Shown one piece after another: positions 13,675-22,003 of a DNA stretch of 64,000 bases (position 1 is the stretch's first letter; the number at the start of each line of letters is the position of its first letter). Origin of the DNA: Rutidosis leptorrhynchoides (taxonomy: Eukaryota > Streptophyta > Magnoliopsida > Asterales > Asteraceae); the NCBI RefSeq assembly GCF_046630445.1, contig NC_092335.1:316558001-316622000 (forward strand), written 5' to 3'. The notes below the pieces were generated by a model, which saw only the letters and a program-made list of their open reading frames with translations, was not told the DNA's origin and did no database searches. The translations under genes were made by a program, and so were the position numbers.

Positions 13675-14178
13675 TGTCCCGAGCAGTTTATTTCTTTTAA
13701 TGCTTCTAAGGTATTTTTTGTTATTATTATTATTATAATTTTTATTATTACTAATATTATTATTAATTCCATTATTGTAAGATGATTAATTGTTAATATA
13801 TAAATATGATTATTATTATTAAAGTAGTAGTAATTATTATTATTATTATTATTTTTATCATTTTTTTTATTATTACTTTTATCATTAACTTTATTATTAT
13901 TAAGATTATTATAAATATTATGATTTTGTAAATATCATCATTAACATTAATATTATTATCATTATTTTCCAATAACATTATTATTATTATTATTATCACT
14001 TTTATCAATATTATTATAAAATACCACTATTTTTATTAACTTTAGTAGTATCAGAATTAATAATAATTTCATAAACAAATGATCTGCGTATAAAAGATAT
14101 ATATTTAATATACATAACTTAACTATATTGATATAACTATATATAAAATGGAAATACACATAATGAAACTTATTAATC

Positions 14179-14181
<3 letters not shown>

Positions 14182-14243
<62 letters not shown>
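14182..14243. repeat. Third TA microsatellite in the B1 LTR
   Basis: About 62 bases of TA repeats, some 70 bases before the right inverted-repeat copy. Confidence 0.95.
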
Positions 14244-14244
<1 letters not shown>

Positions 14245-15048
14245 CACATCACTAAGAATAATATATAAGTTCGATTACGATTATGTGTATTAATAAATAT
14301 ACAAATGTTATAGGTTCGTGAATCCAAGGCCAACCCTACAATTGTTCAATATAGTCATATATATTTTTACTACAAAATACATTAAGTGAGTTTCATTTGC
14401 TCCCTTTTTAATTGCTTTTGCAACATATATTTTTGGGCTGAGAATACATGCGCTGCTCTTATGTTTGACGAAATAGACATAAGTACTTAAAATATATTCT
14501 ACGTTGAGTTGTACCACCTTGCATATCTTCCCTAATAGCTTGGTAACTAATATTTACATGTTAGAAGAACATGTATACACGAATCCTATTGATAGATCTA
14601 TCGGGTTGGACAATCCCAACTGGGCTAGTCGCTCTAGTATCGTAAACGGTTGCATAGTACATCGTTTTTACTACACTTGGTACAGCGTAGGGAGATTTCA
14701 TAATAAAGGGAATATGCCACATTAATTGTTAAGTATCGTTACTGAAGCGCTCAACAACTTATAGAATACTTCTATACACTTGCGAGTGTACATATATTCA
14801 TGAAACTGAAATCTTGTGGTCTATTAAAGTTATTGAAATGATTGTTATGATAAACCTATGAACTCACCAACCTTTTGGTTGACACTTTTAAGCATGTTTA
14901 TTCTCAGATATGAATGAAGTCTTCCGCTACGCATTTGCTCATTTTAAAGATATTACTTGGAGTCATTTATGGCATATTTAGGTCAGTACCTCGCAATGGG
15001 ACCAGATGTTGATGACTTCGTCCAGGTGGATTAGGACGGGTTGTTACA

Positions 15049-15335
15049 GTGTGGGATGCGAATGTTGTTGTTGGTGGTGGTGATGGTATTGTTGGTGTTG
15101 CTGATGGTGGTGATGTTGCTGTCGGTGCTGCTGCTGGTGCTTGTAACCTTTGCACCATATTCTCCAAGCCCACTACCCGAGCGCGAAGCTCGTTGACTTC
15201 TTTTATTACACCGGGATGATTGTCGGTTCGAACGAGTGGATGAATAAGATCTAGAATTTGAGATAGTATATAATCATGACGAGATACTCTGGAAATGAGA
15301 GAGAAAATGGTGTCTCGAACAGGTTCGCCGGTATG
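15049..15335 (-). pseudogene. Distal part of the B2 leader ORF, cut by B1 and A1
   Basis: Read on the minus strand from 15335 to 15049 the frame is open throughout (about 95 codons). It encodes a segment with ISRVSRHDYIL, a heptad-rich stretch around VNELRARVVGLENMVQRL that looks like a coiled coil, then a Pro/Ala/Thr-rich tail. Its beginning lies 13 kb away at 28435-28652, on the other side of A1. Its end is cut off by the B1 LTR. It is the pre-gag leader ORF of the minus-strand element B2. I know no function for it. Other elements here also carry a leader ORF upstream of gag. Confidence 0.75.
15331..15335. repeat. Left target-site duplication of A1 (GTATG)
   Basis: GTATG directly precedes the A1 5' LTR and is repeated at 28435-28439 directly after the 3' LTR, as expected for a 5-bp integrase stagger. 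Confidence 0.97.
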
Positions 15336-18300
15336 TGTAGTGACCCGAACTTTTCCATGTTTATATATATTAATTGAGATTGATATTTACATGATTAAAT
15401 GTTTCCAACATGTTAAGCAATCAAACTTGTTAAGACTTGATTAATTGAAATATGTTTCATATAGACAATTGACCACCCAAGTTGATCGGTGATTCACGAA
15501 CGTTAAAACTTGTAAAAACTATATGATGACATATATATGGATATATATATATAGTTAACATGATACTATGATAAGAAAACATATCATAAAGTATATTAAC
15601 AATGAACTACATATGTAAAAACAAGACTACTAACTTAATGATTTTTAAACGAGACATATATGCAACGATTATCGTTGTAAAGACATTTAATGTATATATA
15701 TCATATTAAGAGATATTCATACATGATAATATCATGATAATATAATAATTTAAAATCTCATTTGATATTATAAACATTGGGTTAACAACATTTAACAAGA
15801 TCGTTAACCTAAAGGTTTCAAAACAACACTTACATGTAACGACTAACGATGACTTAACGACTCAGTTAAAATGTATATACATGTAGTGTTTTAATATGTA
15901 TTTATACACTTTTGAAAGACTTCAATACACTTATCAAAATACTTCTACTTAACAAAAATGCTTACAATTACATCCTCGTTCAGTTTCATCAATAATTCTA
16001 CTCGTATGCACCCGTATTCGTACTCGTACAATACACAGCTTTTAGATGTATGTACTATTGGTATATACACTCCAATGATCAGCTCTTAGCAGCCCATGTG
16101 AGTCACCTAACACATGTGGGAACCATCATTTGGCAACTAGCATGAAATATGTCATAAAATTACAAAAATATGAGTAATCATTCATGACTTATTTACATGA
16201 AAACAAAATTACATATCCTTTATATCTAATCCATACACCAACGACCAAAAACACCTACAAACACTTTCATTCTTCAATTTTCTTCATCTAATTGATCTCT
16301 CTCAAGTTCTATCTTCAAGTTCTAAGTGTTCTTCATAAATTCCAAAAGTTCTAGTTTCATAAAATCAAGAATACTTTCAAGTTTGCTAGCTCACTTCCAA
16401 TCTTGTAAGGTGATCATCCAACCTCAAGAAATCTTTGTTTCTTACAGTAGGTTATCATTCTAATACAAGGTAATAATCATATTCAAACTTTGGTTCAATT
16501 TCTATAACTATAACAATCTTATTTCAAGTGATGATCTTACTTGAACTTGTTTTCGTGTCATGATTCTGCTTCAAGAACTTCGAGCCATCCAAGGATCCAT
16601 TGAAGCTAGATCCATTTTTCTCTTTTCCAGTAGGTTTATCCAAGGAAATTAAGGTAGTAATGATGTTCATAACATCATTCAATTCATACATATAAAGCTA
16701 TCTTTTTCGAAGGTTTAAACTTGTAATCACTATAACATAGTTTAGTTAATTCTAAACTTGTTCGCAAACAAAAGTTAATCCTTCTAACTTGACTTTTAAA
16801 ATCAACTAAACACATGTTATATATCTATATTATATGCTAACTTAATGATTTAAAACCTGGAAACACGAAAAACAACGTAAAACCGGATTTACGCCGTCGT
16901 AGTAACACCGCGGGCTGTTTTGGGTTAGTTAATTAAAAACTATGATAAACTTTGATTTAAAAGTTGTTATTCTGAGAAAATGATTTTTATTATGAACATG
17001 AAACTATATCCAAAAATTATGGTTAAACTCAAAGTGGAAGTATGTTTTCTAAAATGGTCATCTAGACGTCGTTCTTTCGACTGAAATGACTACCTTTACA
17101 AAAACGACTTGTAACTTATTTTTCCGACTATAAACCTATACTTTTTCTGTATAGATTCAAAAAATAGAGTTCAATATGAAATCATAGCAATTTGATTCAC
17201 TCAAAACGGATTTAAAATGAAGAAGTTATGGGTAAAACAAGATTGGATAATTTTTCTCATTTTAGCTACGTGAAAATTGGTAACAAATCTATTCCAACCA
17301 TAACTTAATCAACTTGTATTGTATATTATGTAATCTTGAGATACCATAGACACGTATACAATGTTTCGACCTATCATGTCGACACATCTATATATATTTC
17401 GGAACAACCATAGACACTCTATATGTGAATGTTGGAGTTAGCTATACAGGGTTGAGGTTGATTCCAAAATATATATAGTTTGAGTTGTGATCAATACTGA
17501 GATACGTATACACTGGGTCGTGGATTGATTCAAGATAATATTTATCGATTTATTTCTGTACATCTAACTGTGGACAACTAGTTATAGGTTACTAACGAGG
17601 ACAGCTGACTTAATAAACTTAAAACATCAAAATATATTAAAAGTGTTGTAAATATATTTTGAACATACTTTAATATATATGTATATATTGTTATAGGTTC
17701 GTGAATCAACAGTGGCCAAGTCTTACTTCCCGACGAAGTAAAAATCTGTGAAAGTGAGTTATAGTCCCACTTTTAAAATCTAATATTTTTGGGATGAGAA
17801 TACATGCATGTTTTATAAATGATTTACAAAATAGACACAAGTACGTGAAACTACATTCTATGGTTGAATTATCGAAATCGAATATGCCCCTTTTTATTAA
17901 GTCTGGTAATCTAAGAATTAGGGAACAGACACCCTAATTGACGCGAATCCTAAAGATAGATCTATCGGGCCTAACAAACCCCATCCAAAGTACCGGATGC
18001 TTTAGTACTTCGAAATTTATATCATATCCGAAGGGTGTCCCGGAATGATGGGGATATTCTTATATATGCATCTTGTTATTGTCGGTTACCAGGTGTTCAC
18101 CATATGAATGATTTTTATCTCTATGTATGGGATGTGTATTGAAATATGAAATCTTGTGGTCTATTATTATGATTTGATATATATAGGTTAAACCTATAAC
18201 TCACCAACATTTTTGTTGACGTTTTAAGCATGTTTATTCTCAGGTGATTATTAAGAGCTTCCGCTGTCGCATAGTTAAATAAGGACGAGATTTGGAGTCC

Positions 18301-18588
18301 ATGCTTGTATGATATTGTGTAAAAACTGCATTCAAGAAACTTATTTTGTTGTAACATATTTGTATTGTAAACCATTATGTAATGGTCGTGTGTAAACAGG
18401 ATATTTTAGATTATCATTATTTGATAATCTACGTAAAGCTTTTTAAAACCTTTATCTATGAAATAAAGGTTATGGTTTGTTTTAAAAATGAATGCAGTCT
18501 TTGAAAAACATCTCATATAGAGGTCAAAACCTCGCAACGAAATCAATTAATATGGAACGTTTTTAATCAATAAGAACGGGACATTTCA
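15336..18588 (+). repeat. 5' LTR of A1 (3253 bp)
   Basis: From TGTAGTGACCC to GGGACATTTCA. Left inverted-repeat copy GATTCACGAAC at 15491-15501, right copy at 17697-17707, palindrome GATAGATCTATC at 17955-17966, stem-loop CAACA/TGTTG at 18205-18218. A CT-rich 5'-UTR-like stretch lies around 16250-16460 and is followed by AAG/GTAATA, a good splice-donor match. The right inverted-repeat copy is directly preceded by an acceptor-like TTGTTATAG. Transcription probably starts near 16200, but no clear TATA box was seen. Confidence 0.96.
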
Positions 18589-18590
18589 GT

Positions 18591-18602
18591 TGGTATCCGA
18601 GC
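18591..18602 (+). other. Primer-binding site of A1
   Basis: TGGTATCCGAGC begins two bases after the LTR. It matches the usual plant initiator-methionine tRNA complement TGGTATCAGAGC with one mismatch. The following 100 bases share clear similarity with the corresponding leader of B2. Confidence 0.85.
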
Positions 18603-18796
18603 GTTGGCCTTAGAGAACCAGAATTTTGCATTAGTGTGTCTTATCGAGTTTGTTAGGATGCATTAGTGATTCTGGACTTCGACCGTGTTTTCTTTAAAAA
18701 TGATTGCTTAACATTTTTGTTGGAAACTATATATTTTTAACATATGAATATTATGTGATATATTAATCTCTTAACGTGTTTGATATTATGTGATAG

Positions 18797-19411
18797 ATGT
18801 CTACCTCTAGAACAAGTCCCATTGACTCACCTAATAATAATGAAGAGTCAAATGTAAATTGGAATGATTCATGGACTGATTCACAAGTTCCCGAAGAGGA
18901 ATCGGAAGAAGAGTCGGAACCGGAAGAAGAATCGGAACCGGACGAAGAATCGGAACCGGAAGAAGAATCGGAACCGGTGGGGGAAATAATAAAACGGTTA
19001 AGTAAAAGAGAATCCTCAACCAACCGACCAAGGTTAATTATGGTCAATGGTGTTTCCGCCAAGGAAGCAAAATATTGGGAGGATTACCAATTCTCCGATG
19101 AATCGGATTCCGACGAGAATTCCAATGATGTTATAGAAATTACCCCAACTGAATTTAAAAAGGCAAAAGAAAATAATAAGGGAAAGGGCATAAAAATAGA
19201 GAAATCTAATTCCAACCCCGATGAACTTTATATGTATCGTCAACCCCCGAAGTTCTTAAGTTGTAACAATGACCCGGGAACCTCTAAACCACCAGGTTTT
19301 TCTAAACCAATGTGGACAACGACGGCTCGTATTAGGGGAACATCATATATCCCTAGAAACTTGGCAAAACGAACCAAAACCGAAGAAGAAGAAACGAGCG
19401 AGTCGGAATAA
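18797..19411 (+). CDS. Acidic pre-gag ORF of A1 (204 aa), function unknown
   Basis: First substantial ORF after the primer-binding site, beginning with ATG at 18797. The protein is very acidic and probably disordered. Residues about 31-61 are a run of EEESEP-type hexapeptides encoded by an 18-bp tandem repeat (about 18893-18978). A basic patch (IIKRLSKRE) follows, then a second acidic stretch (SDESDSDEN), a lysine-rich segment and a C-terminus ending in acidic residues. I do not recognise a domain. It occupies the same place as the leader ORFs of B2 and F but shares no obvious sequence with them. It lies 136 bases upstream of the F-box ORF. A chaperone-like or trans-acting role can only be guessed. 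Confidence 0.6.
   Translation: MSTSRTSPIDSPNNNEESNVNWNDSWTDSQVPEEESEEESEPEEESEPDEESEPEEESEPVGEIIKRLSKRESSTNRPRLIMVNGVSAKEAKYWEDYQFSDESDSDENSNDVIEITPTEFKKAKENNKGKGIKIEKSNSNPDELYMYRQPPKFLSCNNDPGTSKPPGFSKPMWTTTARIRGTSYIPRNLAKRTKTEEEETSESE
18893..18978 (+). repeat. 18-bp coding minisatellite in the acidic ORF
   Basis: Four to five imperfect units of the type GAAGAATCGGAACCGGAA, in frame, encoding the EEESEP repeats. Confidence 0.85.
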
Positions 19412-19530
19412 GATAGTTATATTCGTGTGGTGTAATATATGTAATATAGTGTTCTTATGCTTTATGATATATGTAAAAATTGCTTGTATTAATAAGTATT
19501 TTTTTATGAATCTAACTCTTGTCTATTTTA

Positions 19531-19533
19531 CAG
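19531..19533 (+). promoter_or_regulatory. Possible 3' splice site before the F-box ORF
   Basis: A pyrimidine-rich stretch ends CTATTTTACAG, a strong plant acceptor match, 14 bases upstream of the F-box ATG. It would place that ATG first on a spliced subgenomic RNA, as needed if the upstream acidic ORF blocks scanning. The donor is not certain. AAG/GTAATA in the LTR near 16468 is one candidate. Confidence 0.4.
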
Positions 19534-19547
19534 TTTAAAAACACAAA

Positions 19548-20135
19548 ATGGATAGACAACCCAATATTTTAAGAGACCTACCCGGAGACATGATTGATGA
19601 AATCTTATCTAGAGTCGGCCAGAATTCTTCGGCACAACTATTTAAGGCGAGATCAGTTTGTAAGACATTTGAAGAACGTTCCAAGAATGTCTTGGTTTAT
19701 AAGAGACTTTCGTTTGAAAGATGGGGGATATCACATTGGGAAACCCATAAGTTACGATGTGTTTACTTTGACGCATATATTGTGGGGAACCCAAATGCTA
19801 TTTTACGCAACGGGTTAAGAAATTATTTTGACTCAATATATCCGAATATTGGACTTCGTGATTTAGAAAAAAAGGCTAGCATGCAACATAAAGAAGCATG
19901 TTATGCTTACGGATTAGTAATGTTCGCTTCTCACCAAAGTGAGAACAAGAACATCGGGCTACAACTATTAAACAAAACGTTTCCACAAGTGACGGAGTCG
20001 GTAATTGGGGTAAGAAATGAGGTTTTTAGATTATTACGGGACTGTTGGACATTACGTAACCCTCGTCCCTTTGATGACGTTACAACACGCTGTCTTATCA
20101 ACGACCATAACGGTTATGTTGCACAAGACCAATGA
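19548..20135 (+). CDS. F-box protein with Sel1-like region, carried by A1 (195 aa)
   Basis: Starts ATGG at 19548. Residues 8-55 form an F-box: LPGDMIDEILSRV, then VCKTF and VYKRLSFERW, the usual spacing of plant F-box domains. Residues about 82-143 (NPNAILRNGL, GLRDLEKKA, HKEACYAYG, GLQLLNK) resemble the Sel1/TPR-like half of the F-box family of Arabidopsis At2g35280/At1g67623 type. Such proteins link a substrate to Skp1 in SCF ubiquitin ligases. Retrotransposons do not normally encode them, so a captured host coding sequence is the simplest reading. The lack of introns fits an mRNA origin. The frame ends in TGA at 20133, but the same frame stays open and family-like until 20231. Expression is unknown. 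Confidence 0.8.
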   Translation: MDRQPNILRDLPGDMIDEILSRVGQNSSAQLFKARSVCKTFEERSKNVLVYKRLSFERWGISHWETHKLRCVYFDAYIVGNPNAILRNGLRNYFDSIYPNIGLRDLEKKASMQHKEACYAYGLVMFASHQSENKNIGLQLLNKTFPQVTESVIGVRNEVFRLLRDCWTLRNPRPFDDVTTRCLINDHNGYVAQDQ

Positions 20136-20231
20136 TGGGAAGTAGTCCTAGTAAAACCAGAATGCATGACTTGTTTCTGGACGTATGAATTACGTGTCTT
20201 TATTGCCTTTGCCGAACGACTTGTGTACTAG
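20136..20231 (+). pseudogene. In-frame continuation of the F-box ORF after the TGA
   Basis: The frame continues for 31 sense codons to a TAG at 20229-20231. It encodes a Cys/Trp-rich tail with PECMTCFWTYELRVF, in the position where F-box/Sel1 relatives often carry a Cys-containing C-terminus. The stop at 20133-20135 could be a CGA-to-TGA change, giving a truncated protein, or could be read through. Downstream of 20231 to the gag start I see no further coding signal apart from the inverted repeat at 20425. Confidence 0.5.
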
Positions 20232-20422
20232 CTAGAATTGTCTTCACAACTATCTTGTATCAAAGTTATTGTGTGCTATATTTCATGCTTTATGTAAAAT
20301 AAGCGGTATTGTAAGTTTGTAAAATATTGTATAAAAGTTTGAACGCGAAATATTATTACAATCAGTTTTTCATATAGAATTGTAGTAGTTGAATTGTATA
20401 TTAGCTACTAAGTATGAACTTA

Positions 20423-20447
20423 ACGGGTAGGTACTACCCGAATTTAA
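20423..20447 (+). other. Internal copy of the pre-LTR block / hairpin upstream of gag
   Basis: The sequence AACGGGTAGGTAC is identical to the 13 bases directly before the A1 3' LTR, and is followed by TACCCGAATTT where the real LTR has TGTAGTGACCCGAACTTT. The pair CGGGTAG/CTACCCG forms a 7-bp inverted repeat with a GTA loop. F has a similar but less perfect block at about 43302-43335, also upstream of gag. It may be an internal polypurine tract or a relic of a former internal-LTR junction. Confidence 0.55.
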
Positions 20448-20572
20448 ACTTATAAAACGCTAATATGAAGAAAAAGCTTTTATAAATGAGTTCATATTAT
20501 GCTACGAAATACTATTAACTACTCTTAATATTCTGTATGATTAACTTGTTCCATTTAACTATTTTGAAGGAA

Positions 20573-21916
20573 ATGGCACCGACTACTCGACACACCGTGA
20601 ATATGAATGAAGAGGAATTCCGTACTTTTCTAGCTTCAAACATAGCCGCAGTACAGGCTGCGCTACATACCAACAATAACCTTGGATCTAGCAGTACAGG
20701 AAATCGTGTAGGATGCACTTACAAAGAATTCACTGCCTGCAAACCTTTGGAATTTGATGGAACCGAAGGACCGATCGGATTGAAACGGTGGACCGAGAAG
20801 GTTGAATTGGTGTTTGCCATAAGTAAGTGTACCGAAGAGGACAAAGTGAAGTACGCTACGCATACCTTCACAGGTTCTGCGTTAACATGGTGGAATACCT
20901 ATCTAGAGCAAGTGGGACAAGATGATGCGTACGCACTACCGTGGTCAGCATTCAAGAACTTGATGAACGAGAAGTACCGTCCCAGAACCGAGGTCAATAA
21001 GCTCAAGACAGAACTTAGAGGGTTACGAACCCAAGGATTTGATATTACCACGTACGAAAGACGATTCACAGAATTGTGCCTATTGTGTCCGGGAGCATTC
21101 GAAGATGAGGAAGAGAAGATCGACGCGTTTGTGAAAGGATTACCGGAAAGAATCCAAGAAGATATAAGTTCACACGAGCCCGCCTCCATACAACAGGCAT
21201 GTAGAATGGCTCACAAACTAGTGAACCAGATTGAAGAAAGAATTAAAGAACAGACTGCTGAAGAGGCCAATGTGAAGCAAGTCAAAAGAAAGTGGGAGGA
21301 AAACGGTGATAAGAATCACCAATACAACAACAACAGCAATTACAACAATAATCGCAACAATTATCCCAACAATCGCAACATCAATCGCAACTACAACAAA
21401 CGGCCCAACAACAACAACAACAACAACAACAGCAACTACAACAATCATCCCAACAACAATAATAACCGCAACAACAACAACAATCAGAAGCAGCTATGCC
21501 AAAGGTGTGAAAAGAATCACTCGGGGTTCTGCACCAAATTTTGCAACAAGTGTAAAAGAAATGGTCATAGCGCGGCGAAGTGTGAGGTCTACGGACCAGG
21601 GGTTAATAGAACGAAAGGAACAAATGGTGTCGGAACGAGTAATGGCGGAGCAAGTAGTGTCGGAGCAAGTTATGCCAATGTAGTTTGTTATAAATGTGGA
21701 AAACCAGGCCACATTATTAGAAATTGCCCGAACCAGGAGAACACGAATGGACAAGGCCGTGGAAGAGTTTTCAATATTAATGCGGTAGAGGCACAGGAAG
21801 ACCCGGAGCTTGTTACGGGTACGTTTCTTATTGACAATAAATCTGCTTACGTTTTATTTGATTCGGGTGCGGATAGAAGCTATATGAGTAGAGATTTTTG
21901 TGCTAAATTAAGTTGA
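20573..21916 (+). CDS. gag: Gag of A1, running into the protease
   Basis: The frame is open from 20537, but the ATG at 20573 (MAPTTRH) is preferred because gag similarity starts there. About 447 aa. A retrotransposon gag domain (GLKRWTEKVELVF, LTWWNTYL, FKNLMNEKYRPR, FTELCLLCPG) is followed by a very Asn-rich stretch (21319-21487), a Cys/His cluster (CQRCEKNHSGFC, CNKCKRNGHSAAKC) and a classic knuckle CYKCGKPGHIIRNC. The end enters the aspartic protease with DSGAD. A TGA at 21914-21916 interrupts the protease. The same frame is open and homologous afterwards, so in the ancestor gag and pol were probably fused. Gag packages the RNA and forms the particle. Confidence 0.93.
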   Translation: MAPTTRHTVNMNEEEFRTFLASNIAAVQAALHTNNNLGSSSTGNRVGCTYKEFTACKPLEFDGTEGPIGLKRWTEKVELVFAISKCTEEDKVKYATHTFTGSALTWWNTYLEQVGQDDAYALPWSAFKNLMNEKYRPRTEVNKLKTELRGLRTQGFDITTYERRFTELCLLCPGAFEDEEEKIDAFVKGLPERIQEDISSHEPASIQQACRMAHKLVNQIEERIKEQTAEEANVKQVKRKWEENGDKNHQYNNNSNYNNNRNNYPNNRNINRNYNKRPNNNNNNNNSNYNNHPNNNNNRNNNNNQKQLCQRCEKNHSGFCTKFCNKCKRNGHSAAKCEVYGPGVNRTKGTNGVGTSNGGASSVGASYANVVCYKCGKPGHIIRNCPNQENTNGQGRGRVFNINAVEAQEDPELVTGTFLIDNKSAYVLFDSGADRSYMSRDFCAKLS

Positions 21917-22003
21917 CCATTGACGCCTTTGGATAGTAAATTTTTACTCGAATTAGCAAATGGTAAATTAATTTCAGCAGATAATATATGTCGGAATCGA
22001 AAA
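21917..22003 (+). pseudogene. Protease segment between the TGA and the frame change
   Basis: After the TGA the gag frame continues with protease-like sequence (LDSKFLLELANGKLI) up to an A-run at 22000-22003. There the homology moves to the pol frame, consistent with loss of one A. The two lesions lie within 90 bases in an otherwise open gag-pol of more than 4.5 kb. Confidence 0.7.

Noticed and set aside
13640..13690. Possible tRNA gene
   Set aside because: Only the B-box and a 3'-half-like segment are visible. There is no full cloverleaf and the block recurs at the same place in several LTRs.
20423..20447. Rho-independent-type terminator
   Set aside because: The context is a plant retroelement and no T-run follows. 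The match to the pre-LTR block explains the sequence better.
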